Below, in pieces: positions 18,212-27,525 of a stretch of DNA of 64,000 nt. Both the position numbers and the translations under genes were made by a program. Below the pieces are notes generated by a model. That model did not search any database, was not told the origin of the DNA, and saw only the letters and a list, made by a program, of their open reading frames with translations. Position 1 is the first letter of the stretch; every line of letters starts with the position of its first letter. Where the stretch lies: assembly GCF_011089895.1 (NCBI RefSeq), contig NZ_JAANAT010000001.1, positions 1,116,001 through 1,180,000 of the forward strand, in the 5' to 3' direction. The DNA comes from Mucilaginibacter inviolabilis (GTDB taxonomy: Bacteria > Bacteroidota > Bacteroidia > Sphingobacteriales > Sphingobacteriaceae).

Positions 18212-19999
18212 ATGGAGCACATTCGTAATTTTTGTATCATAGCACATATTGACCACGGCAAGAGTACACTTGCCGATAGGTTATTAGAATATACCAACAC
18301 CATTACTCAACGCGAATCGCAGGCACAATTGCTTGACGATATGGATCTGGAACGCGAACGGGGTATCACCATAAAAAGCCATGCCATACAGATGGATTAT
18401 GTGCTTGATGGTCAGAAATATATTTTGAACCTGATTGATACCCCGGGCCACGTGGATTTCTCTTACGAGGTTTCCCGTTCGATAGCAGCATGCGAAGGCG
18501 CTTTGCTTATAGTCGACGCGGCTCAGGGTATACAGGCACAAACTATATCAAACCTTTATCTGGCATTAGAAAACGACCTGGAAATTATCCCGATTCTGAA
18601 TAAGATGGATCTTCCTGGTGCGATGCCTGAGGAAGTGAAAGATCAGATTGTTGATTTGATAGGTTGCAAACGCGAAGAAATACTGGCCGCATCAGGTAAA
18701 ACCGGTATGGGTGTTCATGATATATTACGCGCTATTGTTGAGCGTGTCCCAGCTCCGGTTGGCGACCCTGAAGCACCTCTGCAAGCATTGATATTTGATT
18801 CGGTGTATAACTCCTTCCGTGGTATTGTTGCTTACTTTAAGGTAGTTAACGGCGAGATCCGTAAAGGCGATAAAGTAAAGTTCTTTGCTACAGAAAAACA
18901 GTACATAGCAGAAGAGGTTGGTACCCTAAAACTTAAGCAACAACCCAAAGATGTAATTAAAACTGGCGATGTTGGTTATATTATATCCGGTATAAAAGAG
19001 TCTCGTGAGGTAAAAGTTGGTGATACCATTACCACTATTAACCGTCCATGCGAAAGCGGTATACAAGGTTTTGAAGAGGTAAAGCCAATGGTATTTGCTG
19101 GTATTTATCCGGTTGATACAGAGGATTATGAAGAACTGCGCGAATCGATGGCCAAACTGCAGCTAAATGATGCATCACTGGTTTTTGAACCGGAATCATC
19201 AGCGGCCTTGGGTTTTGGTTTCCGTTGCGGTTTCCTGGGCATGTTGCACATGGAAATCATCCAGGAACGTTTGGAACGTGAGTTTAACATGACGGTGATC
19301 ACCACTGTTCCCAACGTATCTTACCTGGCCTATACTACCAAAGGTGACGAGATTGTAGTAAACAATCCGTCTGACCTTCCGGATCCAAGTAAGATTGACC
19401 GTGTTGAAGAACCTTATATAAAAGCAACTATCATTACCAAATCTGAATTTGTAGGGCCGGTGATGTCGCTTTGTATTCAGAAACGAGGTAGCATTTCGAA
19501 CCAGTCATACCTAACATCAGACCGTGTTGAGCTCATATTTGAAATGCCAATGGGCGAAATCGTTTTTGACTTTTATGATAAGCTGAAAACAATTTCAAAA
19601 GGCTACGCGTCGTTTGATTATCACCAGATAGGTTACCGCCAGTCGGACCTGGTTCGTTTAGATATACGCTTAAATGCCGAACCAGTGGATGCCCTATCGT
19701 CCCTGATATTCAGAGGTAACTCTTATGATTTTGGTAAAAGAATCTGTGAAAAATTAAAGGAGCTTTTACCACGCCAGCAATTTGAAATTATCATACAGGC
19801 ATCCATCGGTGCCAAGATTATAGCACGCGAAACAGTGAAGGCTTTACGTAAAGATGTTACCGCTAAATGTTATGGTGGTGATATTTCCCGTAAGCGTAAA
19901 CTGTTAGAGAAACAAAAACAAGGTAAAAAACGCATGCGCCAGGTAGGCAACGTGGAGATACCTCAATCGGCATTCATGGCGGTTTTAAAACTGGATTAA
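18212..19999 (+). CDS. lepA: Elongation factor 4 (back-translocating GTPase)
   Basis: A 595-residue translational GTPase, normal length for LepA. G1 is AHIDHGKST near residues 10-18, G3 DTPGH and G4 NKMD are present. The LepA-specific C-terminal domain is intact with the ending [33 protein letters not shown]. It acts on ribosomes, and is implicated in initiation and in relief of stalled translocation. Monocistronic. Confidence 0.98.
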   Translation: MEHIRNFCIIAHIDHGKSTLADRLLEYTNTITQRESQAQLLDDMDLERERGITIKSHAIQMDYVLDGQKYILNLIDTPGHVDFSYEVSRSIAACEGALLIVDAAQGIQAQTISNLYLALENDLEIIPILNKMDLPGAMPEEVKDQIVDLIGCKREEILAASGKTGMGVHDILRAIVERVPAPVGDPEAPLQALIFDSVYNSFRGIVAYFKVVNGEIRKGDKVKFFATEKQYIAEEVGTLKLKQQPKDVIKTGDVGYIISGIKESREVKVGDTITTINRPCESGIQGFEEVKPMVFAGIYPVDTEDYEELRESMAKLQLNDASLVFEPESSAALGFGFRCGFLGMLHMEIIQERLEREFNMTVITTVPNVSYLAYTTKGDEIVVNNPSDLPDPSKIDRVEEPYIKATIITKSEFVGPVMSLCIQKRGSISNQSYLTSDRVELIFEMPMGEIVFDFYDKLKTISKGYASFDYHQIGYRQSDLVRLDIRLNAEPVDALSSLIFRGNSYDFGKRICEKLKELLPRQQFEIIIQASIGAKIIARETVKALRKDVTAKCYGGDISRKRKLLEKQKQGKKRMRQVGNVEIPQSAFMAVLKLD

Positions 20000-20035
20000 A
20001 TTTATCATCTACTAAACCTATAATTTGTCTGCCTA

Positions 20036-20815
20036 ATGAAAAAACAATTTTTGAGGGTATTTCCTTCAGTGTTACTATTATTGGTTACAGGATATCATCT
20101 TGAAGCTAAAACACAATTTGGTGATGTGTTGAATAATACAAAAGCCAAAAAAAGTAAAGCTGTTTTAATAACTCAAAAACCTATTATTGATTCGGCCTTC
20201 GACTTTGTCGCTGCTGATTCGGTGATATTTTCAGACAATTTCACTGGGAGTACATCTAAAAACTGGAAATCAAATGGACTTGGTAAGATAATAACATTGC
20301 CCGGTATTGATGGAAAATGGCTAATGTTACAAAATTTTTGCTCTTATAAGTTAGTCAATCCACGTTCGCTGCCTGCCAAATTTACCATAGAATTTGATAT
20401 TGTTGCTTCTGCTGATAAAACCGAGGACCTTTCCCCTGTGACGTTTGGTTTTGCAAAAGATAATAGTGTAAGTCAATATGTACCAGATGCTTACAACGCT
20501 GGTAGTATAAATGCGGTGAGTGTAAGATATTCTAATGGTGATGAAATTAATATTGCCAGCAGTGCTACAAATTTCGATGCTTCTACCAAGCTTGATTTGG
20601 TTAGCTATGCCAATCAAATTATGCATGTTTCTATTGCAGTTGATGGCGACAGGATGCGTGTTTATCTTGATAAAACTAAAGTAGCTAATGAGTTGCTATT
20701 TAATAAAAACAGAGTTAAATATTTTTTCCTTAGTGCTCCTATTAAATCAGACAATAAAGCTAAAGCCGTTGTTAGTAACTTTAAAATAGCTACCTACAAA
20801 TCACAATCGAAGTAA
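20036..20815 (+). CDS. Secreted protein with a concanavalin-like beta-sandwich domain
   Basis: A 259-residue protein with a Sec signal peptide (about 1-24, MKKQFLRVFPSVLLLLVTG). From about residue 65 the sequence FSDNFTGSTSKNWKSNG, then FTIEFDIVAS and a final VVSNFKIATYK look like the LamG/concanavalin-type sandwich that precedes OmpA domains in some Bacteroidota proteins; here no OmpA domain follows. Function unknown. It lies between lepA and folD on the same strand with 36- and 90-base gaps. Confidence 0.65.
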   Translation: MKKQFLRVFPSVLLLLVTGYHLEAKTQFGDVLNNTKAKKSKAVLITQKPIIDSAFDFVAADSVIFSDNFTGSTSKNWKSNGLGKIITLPGIDGKWLMLQNFCSYKLVNPRSLPAKFTIEFDIVASADKTEDLSPVTFGFAKDNSVSQYVPDAYNAGSINAVSVRYSNGDEINIASSATNFDASTKLDLVSYANQIMHVSIAVDGDRMRVYLDKTKVANELLFNKNRVKYFFLSAPIKSDNKAKAVVSNFKIATYKSQSK

Positions 20816-20905
20816 ATTAGTCAAATTAACATGTACCAACGTTTTACGCTGTTTACTGTTATTTGATTCTTTAATATAGTACATCAAAGCATTATTAATA
20901 TTTGT

Positions 20906-21787
20906 ATGCAATTATTGGACGGAAAATACGTATCAGAAAAACTCAAGGTTGAAATAGCCGAAGAAGCGGCTAAAATATTACAAAGAACTGGCCGTCAGCC
21001 GCATTTGGTGGCGGTGTTGGTTGGTCATGATGGTGGCAGCGAAACTTATGTGGCCAGCAAAATGAAAAACTGCGAAAAGGTAGGTTTTAAATCAACCCTG
21101 GTACGTTATGAGGATGATGTAACCGAAGAAGAACTGTTAAAGAAAGTAGAGGAACTGAATGCCGATGCCGATATTGATGGTATCATTGTGCAGCTTCCCC
21201 TACCCAAACATATCGACCCGGAGAAAGTAACCGAACGCATTGATCATCGTAAAGATGTGGATGGTTTTCACCCGGTAAACCTGGGCCGTATGCAGCGTAA
21301 TTTACCTTCGTTTATACCGGCTACGCCTTATGGCATCACCTTGATGCTGAAAGAATATGGTATTGATACGGTAGGTAAACATTGTGTAGTTGTTGGTCGC
21401 AGTAATATTGTAGGTTCGCCTATGAGCATTTTAATGGCTCGCAATACTACGCCGGGTAACTGTACAGTTACCATATGTCACAGTCGCACCCCCGATATTA
21501 AAAGCATTACCTTGCAGGCCGATATTTTGATTGTAGCTATTGGCAAAAAGAATTTTATTACTGCCGATATGGTAAAAGATGGTGTAGTAGTAGTTGATGT
21601 GGGTATGAACCGCGAAACGTCTGCCCTAACCAAATCAGGTTACAAACTATACGGCGACGTTGACTTTGAAAACGTAGCTCCAAAATCATCATGGATAACC
21701 CCGGTACCGGGTGGTGTTGGTTTAATGACCATTATAGGTTTGCTTAAAAATACCCTGGCTTCGGCTAATAAAGAGGTTTATCAATAG
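20906..21787 (+). CDS. folD: Bifunctional methylenetetrahydrofolate dehydrogenase/cyclohydrolase
   Basis: A 293-residue enzyme that interconverts 5,10-methylene- and 10-formyl-tetrahydrofolate using NADP. The first signature [14 protein letters not shown] contains the catalytic Lys-containing YxxxK motif, and the second, [13 protein letters not shown], closes the NAD(P) domain. [12 protein letters not shown] is the dinucleotide-binding loop. Length and order are normal. The gene converges on the antiporter gene. Confidence 0.97.
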   Translation: MQLLDGKYVSEKLKVEIAEEAAKILQRTGRQPHLVAVLVGHDGGSETYVASKMKNCEKVGFKSTLVRYEDDVTEEELLKKVEELNADADIDGIIVQLPLPKHIDPEKVTERIDHRKDVDGFHPVNLGRMQRNLPSFIPATPYGITLMLKEYGIDTVGKHCVVVGRSNIVGSPMSILMARNTTPGNCTVTICHSRTPDIKSITLQADILIVAIGKKNFITADMVKDGVVVVDVGMNRETSALTKSGYKLYGDVDFENVAPKSSWITPVPGGVGLMTIIGLLKNTLASANKEVYQ

Positions 21788-21790
21788 ATT

Positions 21791-21870
21791 GGTTGATTAA
21801 GTGAGCAGTTGATTGTGTTGTATTAAGTTAGAACCCATTTAACACATTCAACTACTCACTTAGTACAACT
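21791..21870. repeat. Intergenic inverted repeat, family D (copy 1)
   Basis: Imperfect arms of about 30 bases: GGTTGATTAAGTGAGCAGTT (left, from 21791) and the complement of the right arm around 21841-21870. The same words occur in the inverted repeat at 60636. It lies between the convergent folD and antiporter genes. Confidence 0.7.
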
Positions 21871-21876
21871 CTCCCC

Positions 21877-23482
21877 TTACTTACCAAATATTTTCATCTC
21901 AGCTAAATCAATCTGCATAGCCTGCCTGCGAATAGCTTCATCGCTGAAGCCTTTCTCTTTCCGTATCAGATACAACTCTTTACGCTGATGTTGATAAATG
22001 TCTTTCAGCGCTTTTCGATAAACATCCCTTTGTGTTTGGTGGGTATTTCCATGCTCTAGTGATTGCAGGCGTGCAGCGGCATGTTGAGCATTATTTTGCA
22101 GCTCGGTTTTAAATACCTGCAATAGATGATTGTTCTCTATTTCATCAAAATAATGTTCATCAAGTCTTTTTAGCGCCACTTCTGTCAGCCTGATCTTGAT
22201 AGTCATTTCCTGCTGATCCTCAGGTACCGTCGGATCCGTGTCTTTTATATTCATTAATTTAACCAGAATTGGTAACGTAAATCCCTGAAATACTAAGGTT
22301 ACCAGTATCACCACAAATGTGATAAAAATGATGAGGTTACGATGAGGGAATGCTTGCCCTGCATGGATCATCAATGGTAGGGAAAGTGCCGCTGCCAGCG
22401 AAACCACACCGCGCATACCTGCCCAGCCTACAATAAACGAGTTTTTCCATCCGGGATTAGGTTCTGTGGTGCGGATACTTTTAAACAGCCAGCGCGGTAC
22501 GTAGGTTCCGGGGTAGATCCAAATGAGTCTGATCAAAATAACCACCACGCTGATGATAATACCATATCGCCAGGCTTCGGCAAGTGAATAGCCATCCAGA
22601 CCTTTTATAATGGTTGGCAGCTCCAAGCCAATGAGTATAAAAACCAATCCATTAAGAATCAGAACCAGGGTTGACCAAACATTGGTGGTTTGCATACGGC
22701 TTTGCCCATCGGCAAATATTTCGTGCGACCGGTACGAAAGAAACAACCCTCCGCTTACCACCGCCATAATACCAGAGTAATGAAACTGTTCGGCCGCCAG
22801 ATACATAAAATAGGGTGACATCAACGTCAGCGCCGAATCAATATTGGCTGTAGTTGGTAAAAAACGATGAATAACATACATCACATGGGCTACAGCTAAA
22901 CCGATCACTATCCCCCATAAACGTAACCACAAAAAACTCCGAAACTGCCTGATGAAGGGTGAAGTGCCCTGTAATTACAGCAGCTAAAGCAAAACGCAAT
23001 ACAATTAAACTTGAAGCATCGTTAACCAGGCTCTCACCTTCCAATATGGTGGTTATCCTCTTGGGTATCTTAATGTTTTTTAAAACCGAAGTGGCAGCAA
23101 CCGCATCAGGGGGCGATATAATACCACCCAATAAAAAACCCATCGGTAGAGTAAATCCCGGTATAATAGCTGTAGCCAAAAAGGCTATGATTGTTGAAGT
23201 GAAAATGACTAGTCCAAATGCCAGCAAGCTTATTGGTCGTTTCCATTTCCAGAAATCGTTCCATGAAGTATACCAGGCAGCCTCGTATAGCAACGGTGGT
23301 AAAAATATCAGGAATATCAGGTCGGGATCAATAGTAATGATGGGGATTCTGGGTATATAGCTAATAACCAGGCCGGCCAAAACCAAAAATATAGGATAGG
23401 CTATATTGAGCTTTTTTGCCAGCATAATGAGCATAAAAGCAGCAAATAATAATATCAGAAATTGCAAGAGGGCGTAATGCAT
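21877..23482 (-). pseudogene. Monovalent cation:proton antiporter (CPA1/NhaP type), split by one frameshift
   Basis: Two overlapping frames together make one antiporter of about 534 residues. The 5' part (from 23482) holds the first half of the membrane domain including FLLGGIISPPDAVAATSVLK and ILEGESLVNDASSLIV, both signatures of CPA1 exchangers. It then loses frame after FFVVTFMG and ends in unrelated residues. The 3' part (21877-22932) resumes with GIVIGLAVAHVMYVIHRF and carries WAGMRGVVSLAAALSLP and a basic cytoplasmic tail. Deleting one base in the G5 run (minus strand, 22912-22916) joins them exactly (1605 nt). The event may be a sequencing error in a homopolymer, a real mutation, or phase variation. 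Confidence 0.85.
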
Positions 23483-23524
23483 AGCTAAAGATCAATAAAA
23501 CTTTATGAAAAATTTGACCGGATT

Positions 23525-23857
23525 TTACTTTCCACTTAACCTATCCCAAAAAGACTTTATGCCTACATAAATATCATCATTCCTGATATCAACCGGATAA
23601 GTAGTCACAAAATCGTTCTGACCCTCTCCTCCTTTACCTGTTTCCAGGTTGTAGGTATACCGGTGATACGGGCACACGATTTTGCCTTTTACACACAAAC
23701 CCTCGCTCAGATCGGCCCCGGCATGCGGGCAAATAGATGAAAGTGCATATATCTGTCCTTCAAAACCAACCAGGCAAATACTTTTACCTCCGGCTCTTAC
23801 TTTGGTGATAAATGGCTTATTGGTGTTTTCAATACCGGGTATCTTATACCACTTCAT
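23525..23857 (-). CDS. Rieske-type [2Fe-2S] protein
   Basis: A 110-residue soluble ferredoxin-like protein. The cluster ligands are CPH in SICPHAGADLSEG and CPYH in IVCPYHRYTYN. The size and pattern resemble NirD or the ferredoxin parts of dioxygenases rather than the bc1 Rieske subunit. It lies 42 bases before the antiporter frame and 39 bases after a lipoprotein gene, all on the minus strand, so these three may be co-transcribed. Confidence 0.9.
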   Translation of the reverse strand: MKWYKIPGIENTNKPFITKVRAGGKSICLVGFEGQIYALSSICPHAGADLSEGLCVKGKIVCPYHRYTYNLETGKGGEGQNDFVTTYPVDIRNDDIYVGIKSFWDRLSGK

Positions 23858-23896
23858 GAAATATACTATGTTGAGCTGTAAAAGTAATGATTGGTT

Positions 23897-24661
23897 TTAA
23901 AAGTCGATTTTTAGGTTCATTACTGATGGGTTTTTGATCACCTCATCCATACTGGTAACCAATGTTACACTGCGTCTGTCGGCAGAAAGTACAGCCTTGG
24001 GGTTGTTTAATTTTTTAACAGGCTTGGCAAACTTCAGGATTACTTTATAAGGCATATCTATCAGCATGGCTTTAGCCATCATAAAGGTTGATTGGGTTTT
24101 CTTTAAAAAGGCATTGAATTTTACCTTATCTATGATGCGATAAAATTTGTGTGGGGTAATATCATACGAGTAGTAATCCTGACCGGCTACCATTTGGCGG
24201 GCGTCAAAGCTTTTGCTGGCTTTATCGGCACTGGAAAATGCATTGATACGACTGTTGAGGGCTATCTTTGAAAGATTTTGAAGGTAGTATTGTAAATCGG
24301 CAGCGTTTTTGGCCACGTGGGTGATATTTACTTTCATGATACTTTTTTTCAGATTCATGTTAATGGAAAGATCACTGGTTTTGGCCATATCGGCTTCTTC
24401 GATACTCATTTTTTGCTGGGTGCTATCAGGCATCGCGCTGTAAAAATTCAGTGTGGTATCCTTAACTAAGCTAAACTGAGGTGTTTCCTTTACCGAGTCT
24501 GACATCAGGTTTACCAATACCGATACTGCCTTGCTCATATCAAAACCATAAACAACATTACAACTGCCATCGGCTTTAAAATCGTATTGTTCTTCAATGT
24601 CTACACAGGAGCTCAAACATAAAATGGCCAGAAAAATTAGGGGTAGGTAGAATTTTTTCAT
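23897..24661 (-). CDS. Lipoprotein of unknown function
   Basis: A 254-residue lipoprotein; the SPII signal ends at Cys19 (LSSCVDIEEQYDF). The start EEQYDFKADGSCNVVYGFDMS resembles the LppM-type beta-rich lipoproteins in which a short strand pair opens the domain, but I do not claim membership. The rest alternates strands and amphipathic helices with a Lys-rich central region. It is first in a likely three-gene minus-strand transcript. Confidence 0.7.
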   Translation of the reverse strand: MKKFYLPLIFLAILCLSSCVDIEEQYDFKADGSCNVVYGFDMSKAVSVLVNLMSDSVKETPQFSLVKDTTLNFYSAMPDSTQQKMSIEEADMAKTSDLSINMNLKKSIMKVNITHVAKNAADLQYYLQNLSKIALNSRINAFSSADKASKSFDARQMVAGQDYYSYDITPHKFYRIIDKVKFNAFLKKTQSTFMMAKAMLIDMPYKVILKFAKPVKKLNNPKAVLSADRRSVTLVTSMDEVIKNPSVMNLKIDF

Positions 24662-24842
24662 TGGCTGATGGTTTTAGGTTTACAAGGTTTTCATATCAGT
24701 TAAGTTAACTCAGTATTAATTCGACACTGGGTATTAAAATTGAAGTAATAATAAATATTATTAATCGTAATAAAAAGAACAAATAGCTAAAACGTTTACG
24801 CAGTGTTTACTATTCCCCCTTACGCTTTCGGTATAAAATAGG

Positions 24843-24850
24843 TAACTTTG
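24843..24850 (+). promoter_or_regulatory. -7 box of queE
   Basis: TAACTTTG matches TAnnTTTG and ends 8 bases before the ATG at 24859. Confidence 0.55.
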
Positions 24851-24858
24851 CAAAAATT

Positions 24859-25482
24859 ATGGCACACCAGATTCCAGACGATGGCACGCTGCTCCCCTTG
24901 ATGGAGGAGTTTTATACGATACAAGGCGAAGGATACAACACAGGTAAAGCGGCTTATTTTATACGGCTGGGCGGTTGTGATGTAGGCTGCCATTGGTGCG
25001 ATGTTAAAGAGAGTTGGGATGCCGAATTGCATCCGTTGACGGCTGCCGATCAGATAGTGGCCAATGCCTCTGTTCATCCCTCAAAAGCTGTTGTGGTTAC
25101 CGGCGGAGAGCCCTTGATTTACAATTTGGATTATCTGACCAGTCATTTACATGAAAAGGGTATCAAAACCTTTATAGAAACGTCAGGGGCCTATCCGCTT
25201 TCGGGCGATTGGGACTGGATCTGTCTTTCACCAAAAAAATTCAAGGCACCTATGCCACACGTGGCCGAAAGTGCCCACGAACTAAAAGTAATTGTGTTTA
25301 ATAAATCGGATTTTGAATGGGCCGAGTATCACGCCAAAATGGTATCGCCCGATTGTAAGTTATATCTACAGCCCGAATGGTCAAAATCAAAAGAAATGAC
25401 CCCACTTATTGTTGATTATGTGATGAACAACCCGCAATGGGAAATATCGTTGCAAACGCATAAATATTTGAATATTCCTTAA
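24859..25482 (+). CDS. queE: 7-carboxy-7-deazaguanine synthase
   Basis: A 207-residue radical-SAM enzyme of queuosine biosynthesis that contracts the ring of 6-carboxy-tetrahydropterin. The cluster motif is Cys40, Cys44 and Cys47 (GGCDVGCHWCDVKESWD), followed by VVVTGGEPLIYNL. The compact size and the EEFYTIQGEGYNTGKAAYFIRLGGC opening are typical of QueE. No other queuosine gene is adjacent. Confidence 0.93.
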   Translation: MAHQIPDDGTLLPLMEEFYTIQGEGYNTGKAAYFIRLGGCDVGCHWCDVKESWDAELHPLTAADQIVANASVHPSKAVVVTGGEPLIYNLDYLTSHLHEKGIKTFIETSGAYPLSGDWDWICLSPKKFKAPMPHVAESAHELKVIVFNKSDFEWAEYHAKMVSPDCKLYLQPEWSKSKEMTPLIVDYVMNNPQWEISLQTHKYLNIP

Positions 25483-25521
25483 TATTTGTAACTTACGGTA
25501 ACATTTATCGTATCAAAACAG

Positions 25522-27423
25522 ATGAAGATTGTAATCATCCTGATTTTATCAATTTTTCTTCCTGTTATTGCTTTAGCTCAGCAAAACCAATATACTACCA
25601 CCAAAAAGGAAGCTATAAAATATTTTGCGGCTGCCAATCAAAATCTCGATGACCATTTATATGATGAGGCAATTGCCAATCTTCAAAAGGCTATAAATGA
25701 AGATCAGAAATTTGTAGAAGCCCACGCACAGCTTGCCGACGTGTTCCGGTTAAGACATTTATATAAGCAAGCCATTGAGGAATACTTGAAGGTTATTGTG
25801 CTCAATCCTGATTTTAACCGCTCTGTATATCTTAAAATTGGAGAAGCTGAAATAACTGAAGCAAAATACACTCAGGCTCAACAGCATCTGGAGAAATATT
25901 TAACTTATCCCGATATCACACCAGCCAATAAACTATACGCACAAAAACTTATTGCTGATGCCAAGTTCAGTATTCAGGCTATACAGCATCCGGTAGCATT
26001 TAAACCCGTGAACATAGGCCCCGAAATAAATACCGCTAATGACGAATATCTGCCGGTTGCCACCGCCGATCAGGCCTTATTGATATTTACCCGAAAAATT
26101 AACAATAACGAAGATTTTTATAAAAGTGCCAACATCAATGGGAAGTGGCAAACAGCCACTTATCTGAGCGATCAGATCAATACAGCACAATATAACGAAG
26201 GGGCGCAGTCTATTTCGCAGGACGGTAAGTATTTGTTTTTTACAGGTTGTAACCGCCCCGATGGGTTGGGCAGGTGCGATATTTACATTGCTCAAAAAAA
26301 AGGTGACGATTGGGGTAAACCTGTTGACCTGAGTCCACCGGTCAACACCTCTGGATGGGAATCGCAACCATCCATTAGTGCAGATGGGCGCACGCTTTAT
26401 TTTGTAAGTAACCGTGCTGGTGGCTACGGCGGCTATGACATATGGAAATCAACCTTGAGCAATAAGGGCTGGGGACCTGCAGAAAATCTTGGACCCAATA
26501 TTAATACGGCTTATAATGAGCAATCCCCTTTTATTCATGCTGATGACAGTACGCTTTATTTTAGTTCCAACGGATGGCCTGGCTTGGGCAATAAAGATCT
26601 TTTTGTGAGTCGGTTAGGTAAGGATGGTAAATGGCAAAAACCCGAAAATCTGGGTTACCCTATTAACTCCAATGGTGATGAAAACGGACTAACCTTAACG
26701 GCAAACGGCAATATTGCTTTTTTTGCATCAGATAACCTCAACGGTTATGGCGGGTATGATATTTATACTTTTGAGCTGCCCGTCAATGTAAGGCCGCATG
26801 TGGTAACTTATGTAAAAGGTAATGTACATGATGCAAAGAGTAATCATCCACTGGAGGCAGCCGTGGAGATCATAGATCTGCAAAGCAATCAGCCGGTTTA
26901 CCAGGATTATAGCAGTGATGATGAAGGCAGCTTTTTGGCTACTATTACGTCCGGTAAAAATTACGGCTTAAATATCTCCAAGAGTGGTTATATGTTTTAT
27001 TCAGAAAACTTTTCGTTGATAGGATATCAAGCAAAGAATCCGTTTAATATTTCTGTTTCCCTATCCCCTATTGATGTGGGCAATAAAGTGATCCTGAAGA
27101 ATATTTTTTTCGATACCAATAAATTCGACCTGGAATCAGAATCAAAGGCTGAGTTGATGAAACTGATTGAATTTTTAACCGTAAACCCCGCGGTACATAT
27201 TGAAATATCTGGCCATACAGATGATGTTGGGCCCGATCAGATCAATCAAACCCTTTCCGAAAACCGGGCCAAATCGGTATATCAATATTTAATTACTAAT
27301 GGCATTGCAGCTACCCGCCTGGTTTACAAAGGCTATGGCAAAACCCAGCCAATTGCACCTAATGATACTGACGACAATAGAGCAAAAAACCGCCGTACAG
27401 AGTTTAAGATCATTTCCAAATGA
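25522..27423 (+). CDS. OmpA-family protein with TPR, PD40 and carboxypeptidase-like domains
   Basis: A 633-residue exported protein with a Sec signal (MKIVIILILSIFLPVIALAQ). In order: TPR-like helices at about 30-140, PD40/WD40-like beta-propeller repeats at about 165-410 (several copies of a YFVSNRAGGYGGYDIW-type motif), a carboxypeptidase-regulatory-like domain at about 425-510, and an OmpA peptidoglycan-binding domain at about 525-633 with HIEISGHTDDVG and NRAKSVYQYL. Such proteins tether the outer membrane to peptidoglycan; in some Bacteroidota they belong to the type IX secretion machinery (PorE-like). That assignment is inference. Confidence 0.88.
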   Translation: MKIVIILILSIFLPVIALAQQNQYTTTKKEAIKYFAAANQNLDDHLYDEAIANLQKAINEDQKFVEAHAQLADVFRLRHLYKQAIEEYLKVIVLNPDFNRSVYLKIGEAEITEAKYTQAQQHLEKYLTYPDITPANKLYAQKLIADAKFSIQAIQHPVAFKPVNIGPEINTANDEYLPVATADQALLIFTRKINNNEDFYKSANINGKWQTATYLSDQINTAQYNEGAQSISQDGKYLFFTGCNRPDGLGRCDIYIAQKKGDDWGKPVDLSPPVNTSGWESQPSISADGRTLYFVSNRAGGYGGYDIWKSTLSNKGWGPAENLGPNINTAYNEQSPFIHADDSTLYFSSNGWPGLGNKDLFVSRLGKDGKWQKPENLGYPINSNGDENGLTLTANGNIAFFASDNLNGYGGYDIYTFELPVNVRPHVVTYVKGNVHDAKSNHPLEAAVEIIDLQSNQPVYQDYSSDDEGSFLATITSGKNYGLNISKSGYMFYSENFSLIGYQAKNPFNISVSLSPIDVGNKVILKNIFFDTNKFDLESESKAELMKLIEFLTVNPAVHIEISGHTDDVGPDQINQTLSENRAKSVYQYLITNGIAATRLVYKGYGKTQPIAPNDTDDNRAKNRRTEFKIISK

Positions 27424-27475
27424 AAAGAAATTAATTATAACTGATCTCTAATTAATTTCCGCTGTGGTGTAAAAT

Positions 27476-27512
27476 AAAAAAAGCTTTTAGCAACACACTA
27501 AAAGCTTTTTTT
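27476..27512. terminator. Bidirectional terminator between the OmpA-family gene and recQ
   Basis: A 15-bp perfect stem (27476-27490 and 27498-27512) around CAACACA; A-tract on one side and T-tract on the other suit both convergent genes. Confidence 0.9.
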
Positions 27513-27525
27513 ATTTTGGATGTTT

